A DNA stretch of 64,000 nt from Prorocentrum cordatum (GCA_963575745.1 CAUYUJ010015963.1:33501-97500), one strand, 5' to 3'. Numbered from the stretch's first letter, positions 42,780 to 53,506 are shown. The notes: generated by a model not told the origin, from the letters alone. Program-made: numbers and translations.

Positions 42780-43380
42780 AGCAGGAGGCTCCCAAACAAC
42801 TCCCTTGGGAGGAGGCTCCCGCCTCAGAGGTCCCACACGAAACCAAACAGGAGAAGCTCCCGCCTGAGAGGTCCCCAAAAAAGCGCGAAGAGGAAGAGGC
42901 TCCAGCCTGAGAGGTCCCCAAATAGCGTGAGGAGGAAGAGGCTCCCGCCTAAGAGGTCCCCCCAAAACACGAAGAGGAAGAGGCTCACGCCTGAGAGGTC
43001 CCCAAAAAACGTGAGGAGGGGGAGGCTCCCGCCTGAGAGGTCTCAACAAAAACAATATCAAATGGAGGCTCCCACCTGAGAGGTCCCAAAGAAACCCAAA
43101 GACACCCAAGAGGAAGGCCTCTCATCCCTGCAACTGTCCCAAAACACCCAAAACAAGCCAAAGCGTCAGAGGAGTATGCCGCCCTTGCCAACAAGGCTGG
43201 GGCAGCGGTGCTGGTTCTCCTCTGAAGCGTTGGATGAGAGGCCTTCCTCTTGGGTTTCTTCGGGGTTCTTTGGAACCTCTCAGGCGGGAGCAATCATTGG
43301 ACTTGTTTTTTTGGGGGACCTCTCGGGCGGGAGCCTCTTCCTCCTCACATGTTTTGGGACCTCTCAGGCAGGACCCTCAT
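42780..43380. repeat. Large palindrome containing a GAGGCTCCCGCCTGAGAGG array
   Basis: About seven units of AGGCTCCCGCCTGAGAGGTCCC, spaced 42-45 bp, occupy 42790-43085. Three units in reverse orientation (ACCTCTCAGGCGGGAGC) lie at 43276-43375. Between them CCAAGAGGAAGGCCTCTCAT (43108) pairs with its complement at 43227-43250, and GCGTCAGAGGAG pairs with CTCCTCTGAAGC. The block can fold into one long hairpin centred near 43185. Confidence 0.85.
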
Positions 43381-43399
43381 GGCCGTGGCGAAGACGAGG

Positions 43400-43415
43400 A
43401 TGACGAAGATCATGG

Positions 43416-43469
<54 letters not shown>

Positions 43470-43856
43470 CGATGGCGATGAATGATGATGATGATGATGC
43501 TGCTGATGATGATGATGATGATGATGGCGGAGAAGGCGAGGATGCATACGGTAATGTTGATGTTGTTGATGATGATGTTGATGCCGGTGGTGATGCTGGT
43601 TGTGTTGATGATGACGATGTTAATGTTGGTGATGATGATGATGACGATGTTGATGACGATGACGAAGACGATGATGATGATGCTGATGATGGTGATGATG
43701 ATAATGATGATACTGGTGATGATGAGGATGATGATGACGATCATGCTGCTGATGATGACGATGTTGACGACGATGATGATGAGGATGATGATGATGATGA
43801 TGTCGATGACGATGTTGATGATGCTGATGCTGATGCTGATGCTGATGCTGATGCTG

Positions 43857-43922
<66 letters not shown>

Positions 43923-44255
43923 TGGAGGAGTTGGAGGATGAGGAGGAGGAGGAGGAGCAGCAGCAGGAGGAGGAGCAGGAGGAGCGAGAGGGAGGAGGAG
44001 GATGAGGAGGAGGAGCAGGAGGAGCAATGGGGAGGATAATGAACGAGGGGTATGAGCGAGGAGGAGCAGGAGGAGAGGGAGGAGCAGGAAGAGGATGCGA
44101 GCGAGAAGGAACGAGGATGAGGAGGAGGAGGAGGAGGAGCAGGAGGAGGAGGAGGACGAGGAGGAGCAGGAGGAGGAGGAGGACCAGGAGGAGGAGGCGG
44201 TGAAGGAGGAGGAACGAGGAGGAGGAGGAGGAGGAGGAGGAGGAGCGAGGAACTT
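43400..44255. repeat. GAT tract passing into a GGA tract
   Basis: GATGATGAT with GAC/GCT variants to 43925, then GGAGGAGCAGGAG to 44255. Both give acidic or Met-rich open frames with no domain. Confidence 0.95.
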
Positions 44256-44519
44256 TCCCCTGTGTTCGCCCTCCTCTTCCCCCCTGTGTGTAACTTCTCA
44301 TTATCTATGTGTGCTTCCTCTGTATCGTTCTTCGGCACGCATCCACTGGGACACACTCGAGGGCTTTCTCTGGGTCGTGCTCGGGCACGTATCCACTGGG
44401 ACTCACTCGTGGCGTCGCAACGTTATGCAAGGAATGCAGTGCCGAGGGGGGAGATTCGCCGCAGGCGGATGAGTCAGATATGTAGCACTACGGAGGTGGA
44501 TCTTGGTAGGGTGGGCGAG

Positions 44520-44775
44520 CATATATATATATATATATGTGTGTATGTGTGTATGTATGTATGTATGTATGTATGTATGTATGTATGTATGTACGTACGT
44601 ACGTACGTACGTACGTACGTACGTACGTATGTATGTATGTATGTATGTATGTATGTATGTATGTATGTATGTATGTATGTATGTATGTATGTATGTATGT
44701 ATGTATGTATGTACGTGTGTACGTATACATATACAAATATATGTATACACACACATGTGTGTACGTGTGTATCGC
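44520..44775. repeat. TA / GTAT / GTAC compound microsatellite
   Basis: (TA)n, (GTAT)n, then about ten uninterrupted GTAC units (44591-44629), then (GTAT)n again. Confidence 0.95.
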
Positions 44776-44847
44776 CGGTTCCGGCTCCAAGTTTCCCCCA
44801 CCTGAGCCTGCCCCCCCCGACCGTTACCCCTCAGGAGGGGCGATAGG
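44763..44847 (+). repeat. Family 3 dispersed repeat, 3' fragment
   Basis: GTATCGCCGGTTCCGG and TTTCCCCCACCTGAGCCTG parallel the 3' part of copy 1 at 3515. Confidence 0.5.
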
Positions 44848-45020
44848 CAAGGGCTCCCTCGAGGGCGCGAAGTTATTCGCGCTTCGCGCTTCGCGGTCCT
44901 CGTTCCTTCTCCCCCTCCTCCTCGTCCTCCTATTCTCCCTTTGGGGGGGCGGCGCGAGGGCGCGAAGTTATTCGCGCTTCGCGCTTCGCGCAGCGCGAAG
45001 CGCGAACTTAGGAGCCCTTG
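44848..45020 (+). mobile_element. Family 1 fold-back MITE, copy 4
   Basis: A 173-bp copy, CAAGGGCTCCC to GGAGCCCTTG, with both internal hairpins. No target duplication found. Confidence 0.85.
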
Positions 45021-45179
45021 TTCTCGCTCCGCAGAGAACTGCCAAGGCTCTAGGAGGACGACGGCGTCGGACGACTGGTCGGCCGACCAACTGACCGACC
45101 ACGCGCGGGCGCCGACGGCGCCGACGAGCGTCGTCCAGAGACGAGCAGAGGTCTCTGGAGGTCTTACGATCAGCCACGG

Positions 45180-45385
45180 CGGCGTCTTCGACGATGGCGG
45201 CGGCGGCAATGACGCCGCCGACGACGACGACCACGACGACTACGAACGATGACCACGACGACCGACGACGCTGGCGATGACCTCCGACCACCGAAGACGT
45301 CGACGGCGGACGACCGACCGACGACCCACGACCGACGCCCGACGCCCGACGACCGACGACCGACCGACGACGACGAGGACCGCCG
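45180..45385. repeat. GAC-rich tract
   Basis: CGACGACGACC triplets with GCCCGACGACC variants. Confidence 0.85.
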
Positions 45386-45569
45386 AGGGGCGCGGCCCCG
45401 CCCAGGCGCCAGCAGCCGGGCCCCCCGGAGCCCGAGGCCTCCGAGCTTGGGCCGAGGCCTCGGCCTCCGCGTGGGCCGGCGGCGGCGCGCGGCCGCGCCG
45501 GCTCCGCGCGCAGCGTCGGCCTGGCGCCGGCCTTGCGCGTGGCAGTTCGTCGTCCCGCTGCTTGAGTGG

Positions 45570-45980
45570 CCCTCTGGCACGGGCCTGCGGGCGTCCGCCC
45601 GCGTAGCCCGAGGATGAGGGTGAGAGTGAGCATGATCGTGCTGGTGCTTGGCATCGCTCGGACGTGTGCAGTTTTTCCGTCGGCGAGGGCCATCGAGGAG
45701 CATCCTTGATCATTTGGCTAGAAAACCACGCACGAAACCGAAAAAAACACAGGGAATGGACGTCCGAGCGATGGCCAGGGTGGTGATGATGGTCATGGTG
45801 CTGATGACTGATGACAGTTCGGGCCCGCGGGCGTCCGCCCAGGGAGCCGGAGGAGGATGACGAGCATGGGGAAGATGGTGATGATGGTCGTGGCGGTGAC
45901 GATGGCGCGGGCCCATGGGAGTCTCTCCACGTAGCCGGAGAATGAGGCTGACGAGGAAGATGGATGATGCCGAGCATCCA
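45570..45980 (+). repeat. Three imperfect GCGGGCGTCCGCCC-containing repeats
   Basis: GGGCCTGCGGGCGTCCGCCC...GGATGAGGGTGAG (45573), GGGCCCGCGGGCGTCCGCCC...GGATGACGAG (45815) and GGGCCCATGGGAGTC...AATGAGGCTGACGAG (45908). A family 7 element lies between the first two. Confidence 0.65.
45647..45778 (+). mobile_element. Family 7 MITE-like element, copy 4
   Basis: A 132-bp element, CTTGGCATCGCTCGGACGT to ACGTCCGAGCGATGGCCAG, flanked by GGTG on both sides (45643-45646 and 45779-45782). Confidence 0.85.
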
Positions 45981-46030
45981 ATTCGAAGCATGGTGAGGCC
46001 CAGGTCCTCACGGTCGTCCTCCAATTAGGT

Positions 46031-46191
46031 GTTCGTCTCGGAGACCTTCCTGGGGCGCAGCGAACGGATCTGCTCAAATCCAATCCGATGCTAGCTTGAG
46101 TCAAGTTCTCCTCAAGATCAACTAGTGGACGTTCGACGCAGCAGCAGCATATGATTGGAGCGAGTGGTTCCAGAAAGGTCACCAGAACGAG
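46031..46191 (+). repeat. Family 8 dispersed element, copy 1
   Basis: GTGGACGTTCGACGCAGCA, ATTGGAGCGAGTGGTTCC and CCAGAACGAG match 48233-48424. The ends (GACCTTCCTGG and CCAGAAAGGTC) are inverted. Confidence 0.65.
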
Positions 46192-46700
46192 TATCGAACT
46201 CCCAGGTAGAGGGGTCGGCGCTGGAGGGGAAGATATAAACGCGGGGTGGAGAGTGAGGAAAAGGTCGGTCGGTGTAGGACTTCGAGTGGCTCAATCTGTT
46301 GAGCTCTGTCGGAGGGTGATAGCCGCAATTGCACAGGGCATGTTGAGCAGCATTGCAACGATCGGATCGAAGTAGAGGGGGGAAGTTGGGATGTGCTGAT
46401 CATTTTTGAAATATTTCAGTTGGCACCTCTGTAGAGCATGTGCCCGAATAGTGACCAGAGCTTGACAGGCCCACGTGGCGGCGAGCCTGCGCCCAATATA
46501 TCGATTGGCGCGCCTGGGCTTGATGTCATCTTAGGTTTTAGGCTTTAGCGTCTCGGACGCTCAGTCTAGCTCCAGTCACTCGGTATTCTCGATCACCTAC
46601 TTCGCCGCCCCATGATCACCCACGGGAGCGGGAAGAGGCATTCGCCGCTATTGTACACGGCGTTCCTCGATCGGTGTGATTCTCTAACGCCGCTCTATGT
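46192..46700. other. No supported gene
   Basis: Relatively unique, less GC-rich sequence. A tRNA A-box-like stretch near 46290 has no matching B box, so no RNA gene is called. Confidence 0.5.
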
Positions 46701-46709
46701 CTCCTTGCC

Positions 46710-46849
46710 CTTCCGCCTCCTCCTCCTCCTCCTCCTTCTCCTCCTCCTCCTCCCCCTAAAAAAATAGAATAAACACATAAAACAAGTAAAACAAACTCCT
46801 CCTCCTCCTCATCCTCATCCTCCTCCTCCTCCTCCCCCTCCTCCCCCTC

Positions 46850-46880
<31 letters not shown>
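46710..46880. repeat. CTC trinucleotide tract
   Basis: CTCCTC with an A-rich interruption (46757-46795). Confidence 0.9.
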
Positions 46881-46986
46881 TCGTCCAGGGCCCATCTGCT
46901 TTCGCTCAGGCTCGAGCAAGAGGAAGATGTCGACGACGGCACAGACCTTCAACGCCCCAAAACAAACAGCAGGCGTGTCCTTCAGG

Positions 46987-47139
46987 TTAAGTCTGGCACG
47001 TCCCTCTACAGCTGGAGTGCTCGACAATAGACAAAGCATAGTCTGGGGACAATGCTTCGACTATATTTGATAATGGTTGGCTATTGTTGTTGCTGTTTTG
47101 CCGCCCAAATCCGCCTGTAGGAGGACATGCCCGACCTAA
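46987..47139 (+). mobile_element. Family 4 MITE-like element, copy C
   Basis: A 153-bp element, TTAAGTCTGGCACGTCCCTC to GGACATGCCCGACCTAA. Flanks CCTTCAGG and CCTTACTG agree at 5 of 8 positions, a decayed 8-bp duplication at best. Interior GTCTGGGGACAATG matches copy B. Confidence 0.8.
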
Positions 47140-47636
47140 CCTTACTGTCGGGGCGCTCGATAAGGAATGTGCCCAACAAGCTTCAGACCCTGGAGGGCTC
47201 CTTATCTGCTGAGGGCGGTAGTGATACCCATGGTCGGTCCACGATTGGAGTTCCACTGGCTTCCAGACCTTGGATTCCTTAATTTCCCAATGGTTCCTTA
47301 GTCAGTGCCTCACCATAATGCGTCTGCGGCAGGGACCAGATTTCGGGCCACGGGACCGTCAAACGACGATCTGAGTTGCGCCTGGTCGTGACCACGAGCT
47401 CCCCCCCTTTTTGCGGGCGCCCCGAGCGATAGCGAATATCCGACGGCCGATCGACTTGATATCCTCGGCGGCGAGCGAGGGGGGGAAGCAAGAAGGAGAA
47501 GGCCTCTTCAGAAGGCAGCGGGACTGTTCTGAAGCCTGCGCGCCTAGGCTTAGGAAATTCTAGACGCTTCGCGTATCCCCACCAGCCCGTCCAGAAACGA
47601 CGCCCAGGCGAGTAGAGGGTCGTCCTGAGGGGCTTT
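47140..47636. other. No supported gene
   Basis: Mixed sequence; overlapping open frames without a recognised domain. Confidence 0.5.
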
Positions 47637-48215
47637 TCGGCGTCTTGGGCGCCTCGGGGGGGCCTCTGTGGGCCGTTCGGAATCCTCTTTGGGGCCTCCT
47701 GGGGGCCTCTTGGGGCCTCTTGGGGCCATCTTGGGGCCTCTGGGAGCACCTTGGGTGCCTCTGGGGGGTCTCTTGGGGCCTCTTGGGGGTCTCTTGGGGG
47801 CCTCCTGGGGGCCTCTTGGGGGGCCTCGTGGGGCCATCTTGGGGCCATCCTGCGGCCTCTTGGGGCATCCAGGGGGCCTCTTGCGGCCATCGTGGAGGAA
47901 ATCGATCAAAGAAGGGGGGTTCCTAAATTTCAGCCCCCCCCTCAGAAGGCCAAAATGGGGCCGAAACCATAGTAAAATCAATGATTTTGGCTTCCTCGCC
48001 GAGGCCGTCTTGGGCGCTCCAACGCGCCGCGGAACCCCCTGTCCAGGTCAGTGGGGAGGGGGTAGGGGGAGGGGTAAACCCCTCCCCGAAGGGGAAGAAG
48101 GAGGGGTGGAAGAGGAAACTCCTTAAACCACCGACGCCCAGAGGGCTGGTGGGACTTCTTAGAAGGCCCGGGGACTTCTGAGCCTTCTGAGAGGGCCCTG
48201 TCCTCTTCATGTCCT
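47637..48215 (+). repeat. Duplicated module, copy 2
   Basis: About 250 bp of GGCCTCTTGGGG decamers, then ATCGATCAAA, TTGGCTTCCTCGCCGAGGCC, GGGGAGGGGGTAGGGGGAGG, CCCCTCCCCGAAGGGGAAG and CTTCTTAGAAGG, collinear with 14119-14590. Confidence 0.8.
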
Positions 48216-48232
48216 CCCCCCCGAGTCAGATG

Positions 48233-48424
48233 CTCGTTTGGAGGATTTTCTTGTGGCCCCGCGGGCGGATCTGCTCGACTCCAGTTCGGGTTTGCCTCGA
48301 CGCCTTAGCTCAACTCCAACTCGACTCAAGTTCGGCTCAAGTCCCACTCGTGTCGACGGACGTTCGACGCAGCATCGACGCATGATCGGAGCGAGTCGCT
48401 CCAGGAAGCCCCCCAGAACGAGCA
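48233..48424 (+). repeat. Family 8 dispersed element, copy 2
   Basis: Collinear with 46031-46191 but about 30 bp longer inside, with additional CTCAACTCC motifs. Confidence 0.65.
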
Positions 48425-48548
48425 GCTGACACTGTCCGGCACGAGGAGCATGGGTGAAGCCCAGTTCCACGACGAGACCGGGACGTTTTGGATGGTTTGT
48501 ACATTCGCTGTTGATTCGGCAATTGACGTTTGTTTGCTTTGTTTTTTT

Positions 48549-48890
48549 CCCCATATCCAAAGATGGGGTTCTTGTTATTGGCGGACCGCGCCGGAAGGAC
48601 ACAGAACAGGACAGAACACCACACCCATCACTCAGACACACACGTAAGTTATTCCCCATATCCTAAGATGGGGTTCTTGATTCCCCATATCCAAAGATGG
48701 GGTTTTTGATTCCCCACTCACTCATCACTCAGACTCACTCATCAAGACTCACTCATCACTCAGACTCAGTCCTCACTCAGACACACCACTCATCACTCAG
48801 ACTCACCACTCAGATTCACTCATCACTCAGACTCACTCATGCTCTCTCATCACTCAGACTCAGTCATCACTCAGACTCAGGCGATTCGCT
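48549..48890. repeat. CCCCATATCCAAAGATGGGG repeats and ACTCATC array
   Basis: Three copies of the near-palindrome CCCCATATC...GATGGGGTT (48551, 48655, 48685), then CACTCATCACTCAGACT units to 48890. Confidence 0.85.
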
Positions 48891-49490
48891 CGTCTCAGCA
48901 ATCTAAGGGGGGCGGCGGGGGGGTATTTCACGGGGTCCCGTTCGCGGAATTTTGTGGGGATGTCTCAGGCGGTTTGGCCATTTTCTGATCCAACATGTTT
49001 CGTTTTCGGAGCAGATTTGGAGGATGTCTCAGGCGATTCGCTCGTCTCAGCACTCTAAGGGGGGCGGCGGGGGGGTATTTCACGGGGTCCCGTTCGCGGA
49101 ATTTTGTGGGGATGTCTCGGCGGTTTGCCTGTTTTCTGTGCCAACATCCTTCGCTTTCGGAGCAGATTTGGAGGATGTCTCGAGCGAGGCGCTCATTTTC
49201 ACCCCCCAGGTGGGCCAGATTTTGAGGATGTCTCGATCGGTTTGCTTGTTTTGGTGGCCAGGCTCGTGGCCCTAAGGGGAGCCGCCAGGGGTGGTTGCAC
49301 GGGCTCGTTCGCGGCCATTTTGTGGGGATGTCTCAGGCGGTTTGCTTGTTTCTGGGCCCAACATCCTTCGCTTTCGGAGCAGATTTGGAGGATGTCTCGA
49401 GCGAGGCGCTCATTTTCACCCCCCAGGTGGGCCAGATTTTGAGGATGTCTCGATCGGTTTGCTTGTTTTGGTGGCCAGGCTCGTGGGCGC
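48884..49490 (+). repeat. GGAGGATGTCTC array
   Basis: GATTCGCTCGTCTCAGCA...GGGGGGCGGCGGG...GTGGGGATGTCTC occurs at 48884 and 49031. TTTCGGAGCAGATTTGGAGG recurs at about 49004, 49152 and 49371. Longer units of about 215 bp (49107 to 49322) are overlaid. Confidence 0.85.
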
Positions 49491-49970
49491 AGATTCTTCT
49501 CAGGATGCCACAGGAGGCTCCAACAGGCTCCAGGAGGCCCCAGGAGACCACATGAGGTCCCAGGAGGCATCAGGAGGCCACAGAAAGATTCAAGAGGCCA
49601 CAGGATGTCCCAAGAGGCTCCAGGAGGCCCCAGGAAGCTCCAGAAGGCCTCCGGAAACCACAGGTGGCCCCAGGAGGCAACAGGAAGTGCCAGGAGGCCT
49701 CGGAAGGCAACAGGAGGCCCCGAGAGGCCCCAGGAGCAGGAGGCCTCAGAAGGCAACAGGAGTGGCTCCAATCCCATGTGTTTTACGTATGCTCCTATCG
49801 ATTGGGCCTCACCTGGAGCACGATTCTTTGATGTTCTACGTATGTTTCTATATATTGTCCTTCTCCTGTGTAAGCAATCCTACTTGTTTTACTTTTGTTC
49901 CTATATATTGGGCCTCTCCTGGGGCACGAGTCCTTGGTGTTTTACGTGTGTTCCTGTAGACCCATATACA
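49490..49970. repeat. CAGGAGGCCC decamers, then about four TATATTGGGCCTC units
   Basis: AGGAGGCCACAGG decamers to 49760, then CTATATATTGGGCCTCTCCTG...GTTTTACGTATGTTC units of about 45-65 bp to 49965. Confidence 0.8.
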
Positions 49971-50254
49971 ATATTACCTTTAAAAAAGGATGCACATATG
50001 GGGAGCTCCACGCAGTGAGTAATTTGCTGCTTTTGTTGCGTATTTGGATTTTAATGCATACTGAGCTTGGGCCGATTCTTGTTTGTTGTTGGTACGTCGA
50101 CCGTGCCCCCCGGACGGCCGAGTGTCGCACACCCACGCCCCGCACCCCTCGGCGTCCAGGCCCGGGAGGCCCGCCGCACGGGCAGGGAGGCGGCGCGCCG
50201 ATCGCCGACCGCAGCTCCGCCCGGTCCTCGCCGCGAGGCCTCCGTCCAGGCGGC

Positions 50255-50415
50255 CCTCCTCCCCCTCCTCCTCCTCCTCCTCCTCCTCCTCCTCCTCCTC
50301 CTCCTCCTCCTCCTCCTCCTCCTCCTCCTCCTCCTCCTCCTCCTCCTCCTCCTCCTCCTCCCTCCTCCCCTCCTCCCTCCTCCTCCTCCCTCCTCCCTCC
50401 TCCCTCCTCCTCCTC
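50255..50415. repeat. CTC trinucleotide tract
   Basis: Nearly pure CTC to 50360, then CCCTCC variants. Confidence 0.95.
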
Positions 50416-50435
50416 GCCGCGAGGCCCAGAGCGCC

Positions 50436-50610
50436 AGATCTTGCAGGATCCTGCAGCGCCAGGGTCGCATTGACCCGGGTTTGGGCGCAGGATCCTGCAG
50501 GATCCTGCAGGATCCGTCGCATTGACCCGGGTTTGGGTGCAGGGTCTGGCAGGATTTTGCAGGATTCTGCAAGGCCTGGATTGACCCGGGTCTGGATTGA
50601 CCCGGGTCAG
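50436..50610 (+). repeat. AGGATCCTGC / ATTGACCCGGGTTTGG tandem repeat
   Basis: Two units of CGCATTGACCCGGGTTTGGG plus two shorter ones, alternating with CAGGATCCTGCAGGATCC decamers. Confidence 0.85.
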
Positions 50611-50768
50611 AAGATCCCCGATCCGTCCAGGCGGCCCCCCCAGAGCCCGCTTCCGCAGGCGACTTCTCGCCCCCAGCCCAAACGACGCGAAGATCGGGGC
50701 AAAATCGGATCGGGATAACTCGAAATCTCCGAGAATCGGCGGGTTTGGAGGATGTATTGGGCGCCGCG

Positions 50769-50825
50769 GCCGCTCCAGAGCGTTCCGGACCGCTCTGAGA
50801 GCGCTCCGGAACGCTCTTGAGCGAT
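50769..50825. repeat. Nested palindrome, second locus
   Basis: CCAGAGCGTTCCGGACCGCTC followed by GAGCGCTCCGGAACGCTC, the same arrangement as at 7931. Confidence 0.7.
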
Positions 50826-50880
50826 TTATCCCGATCCTAGCCCTGTTTTACCAGCCCCCGACTTGGCCGCGAATCTAGGC

Positions 50881-51111
50881 CTCCTAGCTGGGGTCGGAGT
50901 AGATAGGGTCGGAGGATCGCGGTGCATCGCCGATGCATCGCCGATGCGGCTCGATGCGGATCCCGATGTTCTTCACGCGGACGTCGCCGACGCACCGCCG
51001 ACGTCGCTGATGCATCGCCGGTGCATCGCCGATGCACGGCGGATGCATCGCCGATGCATCGCCGATGCGGCGCGATCCTCCAACCTTCTCTACTCCGACC
51101 CCATCTAGGAG
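50881..51111 (+). mobile_element. Family 5 MITE-like element, copy 2
   Basis: A 231-bp element. The left CTCCTAGCTGGGGTCGGAGT and right CTCCGACCCCATCTAGGAG are inverted over about 37 bp, including GGAGGATCGC. The interior is a cluster of GCATCGCCGATGCATCG units. No target duplication found. Confidence 0.75.
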
Positions 51112-51235
51112 CCCTTCTAACGAATTATCCTGGCGAAGGACCCAACCATATGCAGTTGTGAATGCCGCAATTGTGAATAGTTACCATCTCCGCCCGCGCT
51201 CCCTATGTGGCCACGGCTCCCCGCCGGAGCCCGAC

Positions 51236-51420
51236 ATGCTCAGGGACACGTTCGTGGCCGTCTTCGCGGGCGCCGACGACGACAAGGACGGCGTCCCTCT
51301 CACCGAGGAGCAGAAGCAGGAGAGGGGCCTTGAGAGCCATGAGGGAGGAGGTGGCGTTGCACGTCGACAAGGCGGAGTACGACGCCCAGGCGCGGTTGTT
51401 GAACCAACACAACTATGGAG
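51236..51420 (+). pseudogene. EF-hand-like coding fragment
   Basis: In one frame the residues MLRDTFVAVFAGADDDKDGV and PLTEEQKQE include a 12-residue loop DDDKDGVPLTEE. It has Asp at positions 1, 3 and 5, Gly at 6 and Glu at 12, as in calcium-binding EF-hands, although position 8 is Pro rather than a hydrophobic residue. The flanking helices are plausible but only one loop is present. After a one-base shift the text continues as MREEVALHVDKAEYDAQARL, also helical. It runs into the 89-bp array. It could be an exon end of a host gene or a captured fragment. Confidence 0.3.
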
Positions 51421-52490
51421 CCACGATCCTCGTGAGGGATGTGCCGCAATGGCCCGGGGCCGCCATGCGAACCCTGCCACTGGCGCCTTCGGTGGAGCTC
51501 CAGTGGGGCCACGATCCTCGTGAGGGGTGTGCCGAAATGGCCCGAGGCCGCCATGCGAACCCTGCCACTGGGGCCTTCGGTGGAGCTCCCTATGGGGCCA
51601 CGATCCTCGAGAGGGGTGTGCCGAAATGGCCCGAGGCCGCCATGCGAACCCTGCAACTGGAGCCTTCGGTGGAGCTCCTATGGGGCCACGATCCTCGTGA
51701 GTGGTGTGCCGAAATGGCCCGGGGCCGCCATGCGAACCCTGCCACTGGCGCCTTCGGTGGAGCTCCAGTGGGGCCACGATCCTCGTGAGGGGTGTGCCGA
51801 AATGGCCCGAGGCCGCCATGCGAACCCTGCCACTGGGGCCTTCGGTGGAGCTCCCTATGGGGCCACGATCCTCGTGAGGGGTGTGCCGAAATGGCCCGAG
51901 GCCGCCATGCGAACCCTGCCACTGGAGCCTTCGGTGGAGCTCCCTATGGGGCCACGATCCTCGTAAGGGGTGTGCCGAAATGGCCCGAGGCCGCCATGCG
52001 AACCCTGCCACTGGGGCCTTCGGTGGAGCTCCCTATGGGGCCACGATCCTCGAGAGGGGCGTGCCGAAATGGCCCGAGGCCGCCATGCGAACCCTGCCTC
52101 TGGGGCCTTCGGTGGAGCTCCCTGGGGGCCACGATCCTCGTAAGGGGTGTGCCGAAATGGCCCGAGGCTGCCATGCGGACCCTGCCAATGGCGCCTTCGG
52201 TGGAGCTCCCTTTTCGGGCCACGATCCTCGTGAGGGGTGTGCCGAAATGGCCCGAGGCCGCCATGCGAACCCTGCCACTGGCGCCTTCGGTGGAGCTCCC
52301 TATGTGGCCACGATCCTCGTGAGGGGTGTGCCGAAATGGCCCGAGGCCGCCATGCGAACCCTGCCACTGGAGCCTTCGGTGGAGCTCCCTATGGGGGCAC
52401 GATCCTCGTGAGGGGTGTGCCGAAATGGCCCGAGGCCGCCATGCGAACCCTGCCAATGGGGCCTTCGGTGGAGCTCCCTACGGGGCTGCG
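51421..52490 (+). repeat. 89-bp tandem array, about 12 units
   Basis: Units start CCACGATCCTCGTGAGGG at 51421, 51509, 51598, 51686, 51774, 51863, 51952, 52041, 52129, 52219, 52308 and about 52397; lengths are 88-90 bp. Each contains GTGCCGAAATGGCCCGAGGC and GCCTTCGGTGGAGCTCC. Divergence between units is low. All three + frames and much of the - strand are open, so the long frames here are a property of the unit. Confidence 0.95.
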
Positions 52491-53005
52491 AAACGCTGTG
52501 CTGGGTGGGTGAAACGCAGGGATGAGGGGAAGGGGGGAGGGGGCAGCGGGAGGAGTGGACGCGGGGCGCTGTCTCTTCAAAACGAGGACCCAACACCACA
52601 GGATGGTTGGGAAAAATCAAGCAGCTTAGAAGAGGAGGGACCCTCGGGGATACACCCCAGGGGGCTCATCAGACGCACCCCTTAGCGAGGATCGACGCCC
52701 CCCTGTCCGATGCCCCCGAGTTCTGCCCCAAATGTCTTGCCCATTCCAAAACCCCTCGAAGCCTGGGATAGAGATCGACATATCCCCTCTTACGCTCGGC
52801 GCCCGGCTCCCAACTGCTCGTTTGAGCCGCGGCCCCCCCCCCGGCTGGGAACAGGCACGTTACCATGGAGCGACGTGCGTAGGCGCCACCGCGCACAGCA
52901 AGTTGGGCACGATTCGGGGTATATTCGCGAGCGTGAGATGTTCAACAACATATGCACACGATCTGTCGGACGAAGGCCTGCATACCATAGTGCGCATCTA
53001 CGTAT
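52490..53005. other. No supported gene
   Basis: Mixed sequence with short poly-C and GGGAGG runs; nothing recognised. Confidence 0.5.
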
Positions 53006-53304
53006 ACGTCTGTGTATGTCCATGTATGTATGCATGCATGCATGCATGTATGTATATGTTTGTGTGTATGTGCATGTATGCATGCATGTGTGCGCCGCGC
53101 GCATGCAAGCAGGCATGTATGTATGGATGCATGTGAGCCTGTATGGTTTTTATGTGTGCAAATACGTGTGCATGTGTATATGTGGATGTAGGCATGTACG
53201 TATGTGTGCATACATAGTTGCATGGATGTGCGTGAATGAATGTATGTATGCATGCATGCATGCATGCATGAATACATGCATGCAGACATGCATGTATGTA
53301 TGTA

Positions 53305-53341
<37 letters not shown>

Positions 53342-53418
53342 GTGTGTATGCATGTATGTATGTATGTATGTATGTATGCATGCATGCAGGTATGTATGTA
53401 TGTGTGTGTATGTATGTA

Positions 53419-53506
<88 letters not shown>

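Noticed and set aside
43250-44005. Asp-rich or Met-rich frames over 180-250 codons
   Set aside because: A product of the GAT trinucleotide tract.
46270-46340. tRNA-like A box (TGGCTCAATCTG)
   Set aside because: No acceptable B box or acceptor stem at the right distance.
48700-48890. CRISPR-like array
   Set aside because: ACTCATC units are contiguous variable simple repeats without spacers; the organism also appears eukaryotic.
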